Source of the DNA: Cryptomeria japonica
Taxonomy: Eukaryota > Streptophyta > Pinopsida > Cupressales > Cupressaceae
Length of the DNA: 64,000 nucleotides
Assembly (NCBI RefSeq): GCF_030272615.1
Contig: NW_026729139.1
Span: forward strand, 62,001 to 126,000
Direction: 5' to 3'
In this document: one piece after another, positions 12,823 through 23,819 of the stretch
How the letters are laid out: each line of letters opens with the position of its first letter
How positions within the stretch are numbered: position 1 is the stretch's first letter
Program-made: the position numbers and the translations under genes
Notes under the pieces: generated by a model
The model's database searches: none
Seen by the model: only the letters and a program-made list of their open reading frames with translations
What the model was told of the DNA's origin: nothing

Positions 12823-12872
12823 CTTTGGATCTTTAGCTCAAGTGCCTTTAAACTTTAGTTTCAAAATCCAAA

Positions 12873-12884
12873 GCTCTGATACCA
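12873..12884 (-). promoter_or_regulatory. Copia-1 primer binding site
   Basis: Minus-strand TGGTATCAGAGC, the standard sequence complementary to plant initiator-Met tRNA, two bases inside the 5' LTR. It fixes the element's orientation and the LTR end at 12,887. Confidence 0.92.
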
Positions 12885-12886
12885 AT

Positions 12887-14397
12887 TGATAGTTCTGATA
12901 CTTAATATAAGTACATATCCAATAGCCAACAAGATGAGAGGGGGGGGTGAATCATACAAACTTAATCATCCATAAAAACATCAAATTCAACCTCGGTAAC
13001 ATATATATCAGTCATATAACCAAAAACTGTCAAACATGCAAACTCAAAAGCATATGAACAATATAAACCTCATAACACTAGATTTAACGTGGAAACCCAA
13101 ATAGGGAAAAACCACTGTGGGATTTCGGACCCACTAAGAAATATACTCTTCTAGAGTATGCTCGGTTAAAAGCAAATCCTGTTAAAGATTACAAACACAT
13201 TGCTAGATGTGACCCGATTAAGGGATTTCCCTCAGATCCGTTACGATCTTCACTTTGTTAGAAGTGACCTTGTCAAAGGATTTCAAACACTCAATCAAAA
13301 TGTCACCTTTCTAGAGGATTTACATATAAGACTGTTAAGTCCACTCGGTTAAGAGATTTCTTGTCACTTTCACAAAATAACAGTAATAAAGATATGTCTA
13401 CAACTTCACATCTACAAATGCTAAAGCAGATTCCTATTTATTCAATACAATTTAGACATAGAACTAATCTTGTCTATCTACTGGGCATCTACACTATGTT
13501 ATTATAACAGGTCTTCAATCTTATGTGCTCGGTAATCACTGTGTAGCATCCCTGTGCATACACTTGCCCGCATACATTGTTTATCAACAGTTTTCTATTT
13601 ATAAACAATCTTCTAACTGCGCAATCCCATTGATCACATTTCCCATGATCAATCATAGCCATCAGATCTTCAATCTTGTCCAGGTTCAATGTATCTTTCG
13701 ATCTGAAAATGTTTTACCCCACCTTGGAACTTGCATTGTCACCTTGGAACTTGTGTTAGGGTATTGCGGTTCAATCTGAGCTGTAGATCTTCATGCCGAC
13801 TTTCCATTGCCTTAGATTCGTTAACAAACTTCTTCCACCGATTACCAATCATTGATCCACTCCAGCTCATCAGCTTCTTTCATTAAATATCACATGTAAA
13901 CATTTAATACATTCTGTTATAGCTCGGTTGTAACTCGGTGAATACTAAACTTCACTCGGTAGACATTCTGCCTTCATTAACCGATAGCGATAACCTTAGG
14001 GTTTACCGACTAGGTTCTTTGCCTGATAACATAGTATAGTATTAACCTTTACATTTTACAACATATGTATGATGTTAAAACAATCTAAAACATCATGATC
14101 TCATCATTGTCTGACTCGGTAGTAGTTGCCCATTGAATAACTTATCCCCTCATTCATCATATTCTTTCGTTTGTCTTTTACCGACTTCTTTATAATCTTC
14201 ATATCATACTTCTCAAGATATGGCAACATCATACTGAATTAGAAAATCAATTTCTTGACATCAATGACAAAATAATAATATCAAGATAGTAAAACATCTT
14301 TAATCAGTTATGTCCATAATCATCAACAACCTTCTCAATATCCTTATTGAAATGTCAACAATCTTTCATTGTCTGTTATAATGTAATATTGCCAACA
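12887..14397 (-). repeat. Copia-1 5' LTR
   Basis: 1,511 bp. It starts TGTTGGCAAT at 14,397 on the minus strand and ends CTATCA at 12,887. It retains more CG dinucleotides than the 3' LTR and has a single copy of the 23-bp unit that is tripled there. Element transcription would be driven from here toward lower coordinates. Confidence 0.95.
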
Positions 14398-16634
14398 CTT
14401 CCCAAGATATTCCCATTCAACTGGTTGTTGATATATATAACTCTATTGAAACGAAACCCCTAACCTCTCCCATACTGGAATCATCCCTCGAGGACTCGGC
14501 TCCATTTATTGAGGTCAAACCCAAAACCAGAAGAAGGAACTCCCCTATTGGCCAAAATACTCTGGTCTCAGGGGGGTCTTAACCAGAAACAGACAAAAAG
14601 TGAACTATGGGTTAGACTCAAGGGGGTTTGGGAGACCACCCAATGCAGTTAGCAAAGATAGGCAGAGTCGGGTTTCCATTGTAGATGAAGCTCAGATAAC
14701 ATTACCATAAATGGGGATGGGATCCCCCACTCATGCTAAATTAAAGTTGTCTCATGGAATATAAGGGGTTTAAATCACCCCCACAAGAATGACCTGCTAT
14801 CCAATTTGGTTAGAGATCATAAACCAAATATGTGCCTTGTCTAAGAAACTAAAATGCCTGGTAGCAAAGTGGAAAAAAATAAATTGGCAATTTTTGGAGA
14901 TTGTGATGTTCACTGTGTGGATGTAGATGGTGCTTCAGGCGCTATTGCCACCCTTTGGAATCTGAGACTACTATGTGGTAAGGTGGTCCTCTCTTCTCCT
15001 TGTCATATTGCTACTAGATTCTTTAATCTTAAAGATGGATCCTCCTGGTTTATTTGCAGCATCTATGCTCCTTATGGGAGATCTGCTAGGAAAGCCCTCT
15101 GGTCTTCCATTTTCCATGCTAGATCACTCTTCCCTAATGAGAAATGGGTTCTTCTGGGTGATTTCAACACCCCTCTCAAATTTGGATAAATCTGGGGGTA
15201 TGCCTATCTTTATTGATAGTAGACAAAACTTGGCTGACATGATCAACTCTTTGAGCCTTTTGGATCTAGACCTTATTGGTGCTAAATTCACTTGGTCCAA
15301 CAGATGCAGTGGGGAGGATCTCATTCAGGTTAAGCTTGATAGGGGCCTTGTCTCTCCTTATTGAATTCAGAATGCTTCCTGTAGACTCAATGCCTTGCCC
15401 CATGTTGGATCAGAAAACTTCCCTATTTCCCTTCCGGTGACTCTGTTGTCTGGCAGAAAGGCATATCCCTTCAGATTTGAGAAAATGTGGCTGATGGACC
15501 CTGACATCCAAGATAAAATTATGGAGTGGTGGAATATTGATATCCAGGGTATGGCCATGTTTCATATAGCCAAGAAGCTATATAATGTCAAGTCCAATAT
15601 TCAATGTTGGAACAAGTCCTCTTTTTGCAATATCTTCAAAATTAAACATCAACTCAAACTGGATCTTGAGGAGGTTCAAAAGCATACACAAGTTTTTGGG
15701 TTTGATAAAGATGTCTCGAATAAAGAAATTGAAATTTTAACTAAATTGCATGATATTATTTCCATAGAAGAGGAATTTTGGAAATAGAGATCTAGAGATT
15801 TATGGCTTAAAAGAGGTGACAAAAACACTAAGTTCTTTCATATGATGACCCTTAAGCATAGGGCTACTAATAGAATAAATAAAATTCAGATTGGCTAGAG
15901 ATGGGTTGATAAGTATGAAGAGATTTGCTAGGAAGCCATCAGTTTTTTCTCTAATCTCCTTTGTGTGGATGATCCTCTTGACCCTCTAGCTCAAAATGAA
16001 ATCTTGCAACAGGTTCCCACCATTATCTCTTAGGATATGAACTTGGATCTTACCAAAATCCCTTCTCCTAATGAAGTTTGCAATACGGTCTTCTCTTTTG
16101 AAGGTAAAAAAGTCCCTGGCCCTAATGGCTTCCCTCTATTTTTCTTTGAGAATTTTTGGCAAATTATTTTCTCTGATGTGGTTGCTATGGCTCAAGAATT
16201 TTTTAGTTCCCACTCTCTCCTTAAGGAGTTGAATGTCACCTTCCTTGTCCTCATCCCCAAGAAATTTGATGCCTGCTCTTTTCAGGATTTTAGACCTATT
16301 AGTCCCTGCAATTCTTTATATAAAATTTTCCCCAAAATCCTGGTGCTCAAACTTAGGAATTTCATCCCTTCTTTAATTTCCAAGCATCAAAATGGGTTTG
16401 TTCCTGGGAGGCAGATCCTAGATTCTGTTATTATGGTGCATGAGAACATCCATCCCCTTTTTATCAATAAAAAACCTGGCTTTTTTCTTAAATTGGACCT
16501 GTTTAAAGCTTTTGATAGAGTCAACTGGATTTTTCTTCTCTGAATCCTTAGGGCATTTGTATTCGAAGATAACTTCATCTAGATCATTGAACAATGTCTA
16601 TCCACCCCCAAATTTTCAATGTTCATTAATGGAT
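14398..16634 (+). pseudogene. LINE copy A: ORF1 tail and ORF2 (endonuclease and partial RT)
   Basis: 14,398-14,740 carries the end of ORF1. From 14,749 ORF2 encodes an apurinic-type endonuclease/exonuclease/phosphatase domain: VSWNIRGLN, ETKM, LLGDFNTPL, frameshifted just after that motif at about 15,178. A further stop lies at 15,362-15,364. The RT part (15,820-16,600) has FEGKKVPGPNGFP (usual PGPDG), QDFRPIS, QNGFVPGRQI and LKLDLFKAFDRVNW, then stops. It lacks the RT catalytic FADD box and everything 3'. LINEs normally lose 5' ends, so loss of the 3' half shows later breakage. The gypsy remnant begins at about 16,635. Confidence 0.88.
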
Positions 16635-19600
16635 CTGCCTCTAGTTGATTATTTGACAATTACTGTATAGATTGGGTGGAGAGATAAAAAACATCATGAT
16701 TAATTTCTTAGAAAATATTGCTTTGAAAAGTAATAATATCACTCTAGCAAGGGTATCAAAGATTGATGTTAAAAATAGGCCTTCTATTCTAGACAAATAT
16801 TTGCAACTAGCAAGTCTTTAATGTTGATGATGATTTATTGAATTTTCTTCATTACATAGATGAGTATGAGACTATATAAATTGATTTTGATGCTTTTGTT
16901 AAAGTTGTAGATGGTAAAGAAATTTTATTTGTAAATGAAATAGTATAGCTAAAAATTAATAAAATCCCAAAGAGGTTTGTAGCGTTGGAAAGAATATTCA
17001 ATTTTAATAATGGTCAAGCAATGAAACTTTCTCTGGTCAGAAAAGAAGATTTCGAGGAGGTAAATTTAGTGAATAACATCTCCTAAAAAAGTATACATTG
17101 GAAATAAAATCAGTCTGAAGATATGAACAATGCTCATAGCATTGAGGAAATATAAGCACATTTTTTCTTTGTCATATGATGACCTGACAACTTACAAAGA
17201 GGATTTTCCTTCAGCACAAGATTCCTCTCATTCCTAAGGAAAAACCTTCTAGATACAAGCAGAGACCTATTAACCTAGTGTTAAGGCCAAAGATGCAAGA
17301 GGAACTCTTGAAACTAAGGGATGGTGGGATCATTAAGCCAATTATGCATTCCAGTTGGGTCTCTAATTAGTCCCTATCAAAAATAAGAACAAAGATATAA
17401 GGTTGTGTGTTGATTTAAATAATAGAATATGTCTTCATTGAAAGACAATGAGCCACTCCCAAATATGGAAGCCATGTTACAAAAGGTGACAAGAAGTGAA
17501 TTATTGTCAATGATGGATGGCTTTTATGGGTACAATCAAGCAAAGGTTAAAGAGTCTAAGCAATACAAGATCACATTCACAACCCCTTAGGGAATATATG
17601 TGTAAGTAAGAATGCCATTCTAGTTAATAAATGATGGTGGTACATTTCAAAGATCTATGGATGTAGCATTTTGAGATCTTATTGATATCATCATGGTAGT
17701 TTATCAAGATGATTTAACTGCATTTTCTAAGTGAGTAAACGATCATTGCTTTCATCTTGAGAAAATATTTACCAAGGCTCTAGAGTATGGGATTTCTCTA
17801 AATCCTAAGAAGTGTAACTTTTTTTTTACTGAAGGTAAAGTCTTGGGTCACATTGTTTCAAAATGAGTCTAAATAGACATAGAAAGAGTAGCAACAATAG
17901 ATAAAGTACCCATCCCTAAGACCACGAATTTTATTCAGTTCTTTTTTAGCCCAATTAATATTGTTAGAAGAATCATCTCTAACTTTGTTGAAACTGTAAA
18001 GCCTATTTCCAAGATGTTGAAAAAGGGAACCAAAATTGATTTCATTGATGCCTTTGTAGCCATCAAAAGAGAAATTAAGGAGGCCTGCTCTAGTATTTAA
18101 ATCTCCAGACTTTAGAAAACCTAAGTTACAAATCTTTTCATTCACATCATTTCACACAATTGCAGTTGTTATGCTTCATAAAAATGTTGAAGGATATGAG
18201 CAGCCAATAGATTTTTACAACAAATCTCTCTAGGCTACAGAGCTGAAGTATGACATAGCAAACAAATATGTGTATGCATATGCTATTGTAATGAACATCT
18301 TTTCCCAATCAATGGTAACAAGAAGAAGTTGTAGATGGATTAATAAAATGTATGAATTTAATATTGATATTCAGATCACCAAATTGGTTAAGGGGCAAGG
18401 ATTAGCAAAGTTATGGTAGAGGAAAATTTGGAAGCTTCGTAGGTGAATAATCTTTCTACCTTGGTAGATAACTTTTATAGTTTATACAATACTTCCTAGT
18501 ATACAAATGTGTTATATTTTTTTAAGCATATGAAATGCCCAAAATATCTAACAGACAATTAGAAGAGAACATTGAAACTTCAAGCTCAGAAACATTTTTT
18601 TATTAATGGAGATTTTTTTTGGAAAGACCAAAACAAGATGAAGTCATATTAAAAGACATACATGCAAGAGTATGTAGAGTCCGTTTCACTACCAAAACCA
18701 CTACTCTTAAAGTTCTTAGGGAAGGTTATTATTGGTCCACTTAATTTGTTAATTCTTACACATATATGTGAGGAAATGTGAGCCTTATCAAAAACAATTC
18801 AAGGAAGTTGAAGTATTCAAATGTACTACCTCTTAAGACTATCCAGGTTGAAGCCCCTTTTCATCAATGGGGAAGTGATTTTATAGGTGAAATGGTTGAG
18901 AAATCCAGTGGTTTTTTTTACATGGATATTGGTAGCAATAGATTATTTCACTAAATGGATTGAAGTGATCCCAACAAAGAGGCTACCAGTAAAGTTATTA
19001 TTGATTTCCTAATGAAAAATATAATAATTAGATTTGGAACACCAATCAAGTTAATCATTGATGCTATGTGTTTCAGATCTAAAGAATTTTCTAAATCTTG
19101 TGATTCTTGTGGTATAAGAGTTTATTATTACTTACCATATCACCCACAAGGAAATGGGCAGGCCAAATCAAGTAATAAGAGCATATTGAAGATCATTAAG
19201 AGGACGCTAGAGAAAATTAAGAAGGCTTCAGACTCAAAACTTGTATTGGTATTGTGGGCTAATAGAATTACAATCAAGAAAGAAATAAGGAAGTCACCAT
19301 TTGAGTTAGTAGATGGGACACAAGCTAGATTGCTTGTAAACAACTTGTTGTCAGCATACAAGTTCATTTAAGAGAATGATTGGGATATACCCGAGCCAAT
19401 TGAGGACAGAATTGAATAACTAACGAAGTTAGATGAAGTCAAGAATTATACTCAGAAAAGAAATACAAGGTTGCAACAACAAAATAAATATTTGTTTGAA
19501 AAGAGAGATTTTGAAAAAAAATTCAACATTGATGATCTGGTGTTGATGTGGAATGCAAGAGGATAGGAAAAAGGTATGTATGTGAAATTTGAAACTCTTT

Positions 19601-19722
19601 GGTTGGGCGCTTTTGTTGTTTCTTTGAAGAATGGAGATGACTCACACTTTCCAAAAATTATGGAAGGTGAAATTCAAGAATTTCCAGTGCATGGAAAATT
19701 CCTCAAGAATTTTTTTGCTTAA
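16635..19722 (+). pseudogene. Ty3/gypsy pol remnant, copy A (RT, RNase H, integrase)
   Basis: Many stops and frameshifts, but the order is clear. RT (about 17,150-17,860): MQEELLKLRDGGIIKP, SMMDGFYGYNQAK and the catalytic box VVYQDDLTAFSK near 17,690-17,730. RNase H remnants about 18,120-18,420. Integrase (about 18,840-19,390): FHQWGSDFIGEM, HPQGNGQAKSSNKS. The end, PVHGKFLKNFF followed by TAA at 19,720-19,722, resembles a natural pol C-terminus without a chromodomain. RT before integrase is diagnostic of gypsy, and the YQDD box with no chromodomain fits the Tat/Athila side of the family. Gag and protease were not found upstream. Most lesions are shared with copy B. Confidence 0.9.
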
Positions 19723-21190
19723 ACTTTTCTTTCCATGCATGGTATTTTATTGTAAATTTTGTATATATATTTCTTATGTTTGTTGTTAGGTCTATACCCC
19801 AAGAGATTCTACATTCTCATCTTGACCTAGGTGATCAAGCGTCCCCAACTAGAGTCATTGTTGGGACTATCAAAATTTGTAGACAATTTTTCCAGGTCAG
19901 TTATTTGGTTCTCATATGCTTGAGTTAGGGTTTTAATATTTTAACCAAGTGTCAGGGGTTTTGCCTCATATAGAGTTCTCAATTCCATGTTTTTATAATC
20001 ATTTGTTGACTTGTTGGGCTGGTTACTTGGGCTATTAGTCATGATTTTGAGTCTATATCTTGTCATTTGTTTACCAACCCATTTGTATTAGGATTTAAGA
20101 AATTCACTAGTCATAACAGCTCCATGGGTTTAATGTTTGATGTTGTGCTAGCTTTTCCCTGATTCCTAGGAAAAATTGCCCTATGACACTTTATTAAATC
20201 ATAACAATGCTTATGTGCACAAATATTTACTTGAGTTTCCCCATGCCCCCATGTTTTTTTACTCTGGTCAGATTATGGGTTGTGGGCTAACGGGATCATA
20301 CCCTGCTATCCGATGAGGTGTGTGAAGTCAGTAAAGGAAAGGCCGCAAGCTGGCAAGATAAGGTGAAGACAAAGGCAATGTATCCCCACAGCTTTGTAGG
20401 TGAAATACTAGTTAAACATAACCTACAGGTTGGCAAAATCAATGGCATAAAACATGTAGTGGTTGAAGGCTAGTGTACCCTGTCATCCTACATGGACAAA
20501 TTAATGTAGGTTTATGAACTATGGGCTAGTGGGTTGTTAAAGTATTCACCCTGATACCCCGCATAAGTTGGCAACAAGTAAAAGAGGTACCATGAGATAG
20601 AGGGAATGAGGAACTAAAGGGTAAAAGTTTTCTGCTACCCCACAGGCCTTGACTATAGTCAAGAAATGGGTTGTGGGCTACTGTGGCTGAGCAATATAGA
20701 GGGAAATTTTCCTTGCTATCTCACTGGAAGAAAACACAAAGCATAACTATGGTCCAAGCCCACAAGACATGTCATTTAGAAGAAAGAAAGTATGCACTGA
20801 ACGATTGATCATTGTGCCATCCATTCAACTATAGTCAAGATGAACGGTAATTGTTTGATAGAGAATCAATGGTGAAATTTGAAATCGATGTATTTACCAC
20901 TTATTGACATTCACATGAACTAAATTAATGATGATTAAAGGATGTATGAAGACATATATATATATATATATATATATATAAGTTCTATTTTTTGACTTGG
21001 GCATTCTCAATTTTCCTTTCGACAACTTCAATGTGAAGAGATGGTGAGCAAAGAAGAGCATTGTGCACTAGTGGAGTAGGGTTTTTAAGTGCCAAAAATC
21101 CCAATAATTGCACTCTATTTCCTACCTTATTTTTAGATAAATCTTGAACTCTATGGGAATTAAGTAGAGTTAAATTTATTAAAACCCTAG
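19723..21190. other. Noncoding stretch with degenerate repeats after gypsy pol, copy A
   Basis: No coding sequence. Between about 20,270 and 20,740 a loose motif recurs about four times: GGGCTA followed by CCCTG(C/A)TA or CCTTGCTATC (near 20,282, 20,470, 20,523 and 20,678), then lysine-like AAG-rich text. Tat/Ogre-type gypsy elements are known for tandem repeats between pol and the 3' LTR, so this may be an element 3' UTR. No clear LTR boundary was found. Confidence 0.5.
20954..20980. repeat. (TA)n microsatellite
   Basis: 27 bases of alternating A and T. The homologous site in copy B (55,757-55,765) is only 9 bases, so it expanded or contracted after duplication. Confidence 0.95.
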
Positions 21191-23330
21191 TGTAGTTCAT
21201 TGTAATCACTCAAAAAAAATATCCTACTATTGAGAAAGCACTTGCTCAAGGTGAAAGCCCAAAATTAAGGAAGAAGAAGACTTCTTCTTCTAAGAAACCT
21301 ATAACTTCACCCCCACCTACTGCAAAAAACCCTCCTCAACCTACTAAAGACCCCAATCAATCCACTCAAGTCCCAAAAACTAAAAAAGAAAGCTAGAGGA
21401 GATGTTAGAGGTCTTAACTAGGACATGCACAAAATTTTACAAGGGGTTTCTATGGAGGAGAGTAAAAGGAAATTTTTCACTAACCGATGTTCAGGGTGTA
21501 GGAATTCCATTATAGACAACAGAGAATGGGATTTTTTTGATACTTTTATGCGAATAGGGACAAGGATGTGCCAATATCAAGTCACTGGACATTAGATGTT
21601 AGAAAATTAGTGGTCCCTTATGTCTTCATCAAACCAGAGTTGGTTATGTTCTTCGCTAGGAGGTATCATGCAAAAACATACACAATAAGAACACCAAAGG
21701 GACTGATTATGGCAAATTTAAGCAGAGAAGCCATTATTGCTTTTTTTGGTTTAAATAGGTCTGAAACTTTAAAGAAAAATGATTTAAACAAATTATAATA
21801 AGAATAAAAGGAGAGAAGAGTGATATTGAGTAGCTTTTCTTATCAAATCATATTAGAAAACAAGAAGATCCTATGTTTATTGTAGAGTTTGATAGTGTAA
21901 GATGAATAAGGGGATTTGGATATAACCCCGCACTGAAAGAATTGGCACAATGAACAAAGGAACCGATCAATAATAAGCCAAATTTGATTCATGGTGTTAA
22001 AGAAATGGTGGGAAAGGTAGCGACAAGAACCTTGAAAGATACATAGATGCATTAGAGGCAGCCACTATCTCACTACATTCTATATATTTTTCTTAAGCCA
22101 TAGAAGAGGACCAACAAAAGAGAATATATGATTTGATGAAAAGACATGTATATTTGAATGAGTCATACAATAAAGGTTATATAGAAAACATAAGATTGAA
22201 GAAAGCCTTAGAAATCATTAAGAAACCTCCTACTCCTAAAGGCACTATAGCTATTTACCATCCTCCAATGATGAATCAAGATGAATCTTCTACAAATGAA
22301 GTAAGCATATTGAGTTATAAGCTCAATCACTATACACAAAAATTAGATGTCATTGATGAAGCATTGCACAATGCTATAAGAATTGCAATGGAAAAGGTCG
22401 TAGATGTCATGATAATATTTTTGAATCATATGTTTTGAAAGACACTAAGTAAGATTGAAGAAGTGCATAAAGAATATCATGCCCTCATATAGGCAAAGCA
22501 ACAATTTAAAGAAATGATAACATTTTTAAAACCACTTTTTGAAAGGTGGCAGACCAAAGTTCACATATTGAATACTTTAGTTCTAGCCACACAATATGCA
22601 CCAACATCTCCTCCTTAGATATGACATACTGATAAGATGATTAATCTATTATTTGAGGAATTACCTTTTATTGAAACAAAAGAACAATAAACAAAGAGAA
22701 AATTGGAGTTATTTTGGTCCTTAACACACTGGTCTATCTTAGATATACACAATAATGATGGAAATTTGAGTGAATTTGAAGATTGGATAAATGAGTTTGA
22801 AATGTGTGTGCCACTAATTCTTTCCATGCTACATGATGGAAGCAAATTATAGATGGGTGTCTTTAATGGCACCGCGAATAAAATCATAGAGGTGAATACA
22901 AGATACATCAAATTCATCAACAACACTAGAGCCATCCTTGATGATAGAACCATGGAAAACCTGGCTAAGGTATGTCAACTCCAAGAATTCAAGTGGCCTA
23001 ATGAGTTAACAATTATGGAGTGGCAAAACCAATATTGCACAAACATAGAGCATGAAGGGAGAGACAATATGTAAGGAGAAATAAACTATATTCTAGATAC
23101 AACTCAACTATATATAGAAATAACTTGATAGATCATGCAAATCATGGGTACCTTTCAAAAATTCAAAGCAACTAGTTGTTTCTACAATATAGATTCCTCA
23201 GTCAAGCCAATTTCAATGCCTTGGTCATTACACAAGGCTCATTTTCAGTTATTCCTAATTTTCTTATTTTTTAATTTAAGAACTTTACACATCGACACTT
23301 ACCACCTCATCAACAACCTTTTTCTCTAGT
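21191..23330 (+). pseudogene. Decayed reading frame of unknown function downstream of gypsy pol, copy A
   Basis: A long protein can be followed across frames. A basic, proline-rich start (KKTSSSKKP, PPPTAKNPPQP at about 21,270-21,390) leads to an ordered block (SSHWTLDVRKLVVPYVF, HAKTYTIRTPKGLIMA, IIAFFGLN at 21,568-21,780). Then comes a helical, charged segment (SYKLNHYTQKLDVIDEALH, 22,133-22,438) and a further block (22,853-23,074). It has many stops, largely shared with copy B. I do not recognise the family. It may be an accessory ORF of the gypsy element or the gag of a second element lying downstream of an unrecognised LTR. Confidence 0.55.
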
Positions 23331-23605
23331 GTAGTGAACAAATATGACACATTAGTATGCTACGTCAGCAAGCCCATGCAACAACAGTTTTGTGTAAGAA
23401 TATGGTTATCTTTGTATTTCCCTTAGGGACACAAATCTTTTGTGTCATATATGAAGATGTAATGGTACCATGGCATATTCATGTTTTAATGAATCAAATT
23501 TTGACACATGCAATTTGCCCCGAAGCTTGTTTTGCTCCCTTCCTTTTTACAAAGGGAATTTCAAGGCCATTTACAAAGGGTTCTGAAATGTTTGAGTGAT
23601 ACACA

Positions 23606-23764
23606 TGTTACAAGTGCGGTTGTCGTTGCACCAAAATATCGACATGTTAATGCCCGATACAACCACTAGACTTATAGAATCCATAGGAGGCGGTTAAGCA
23701 ATGTCACAAACTCGAGCGTTGCGCTACACAACACAAGGATACCAAGGGTGCACACCTTGAAACA
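23606..23764 (-). repeat. TRIM 3' LTR
   Basis: 159 bp, starts TGTTACAAGTGCGG on the + strand and ends TTGAAACA. Same length as its partner, with scattered substitutions. Confidence 0.9.
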
Positions 23765-23819
23765 ATCCCCCCCAGTGCAAATGAGGGGTTTGAACCTGTG
23801 ACCAAGCTCTAATACCACT
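23765..23819 (-). promoter_or_regulatory. TRIM internal region: PPT and PBS only
   Basis: 55 bp. The PPT is the pyrimidine run TCCCCCCC at 23,766-23,773 (purines on the minus strand). The PBS is 23,806-23,817, one mismatch from the initiator-Met tRNA complement (T for C at its seventh base). Almost nothing else is present. Confidence 0.85.

Larger units (their letters stand above)
6654..14397 (-). mobile_element. Copia-1: degraded full-length Ty1/copia LTR retrotransposon
   Basis: 7,744 bp with two long LTRs, minus orientation. Order on the minus strand is LTR, PBS, gag with CCHC knuckle, protease, integrase, reverse transcriptase, RNase H, PPT, LTR; integrase before RT is diagnostic of copia. 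LTRs begin TGTTGGCAAT and end CTATCA. The flanking sequence CTACCC (6,648-6,653) versus CTTCCC (14,398-14,403) is an imperfect target-site duplication. It sits inside LINE copy A and is absent from copy B. Stops and frameshifts in gag, protease, integrase and the IN-RT linker make it non-autonomous now. The repeated PPT-like boxes recall Sireviruses, but lineage is not established. Confidence 0.95.
1..23600 (+). repeat. Segmental duplication, copy A
   Basis: Base 1 aligns with 36,938 of copy B and collinear similarity runs to about 23,600, where it stops at the flank of a miniature LTR element. Order is kinase gene, 3' flank, LINE, gypsy pol, repeat-bearing noncoding DNA and a decayed frame. 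Differences from copy B are scattered substitutions plus a few large indels: Copia-1 is present only here, Copia-2 only in B, and about 0.8 kb of 3' flank is missing here. The left end of the unit lies outside the window. Confidence 0.93.

Noticed and set aside
19723..21190. Possible LTR between gypsy pol and the downstream frame
   Set aside because: No second copy of this sequence occurs on the other side of either element within a duplicated block, and no TG...CA ends with PBS or PPT could be fixed.
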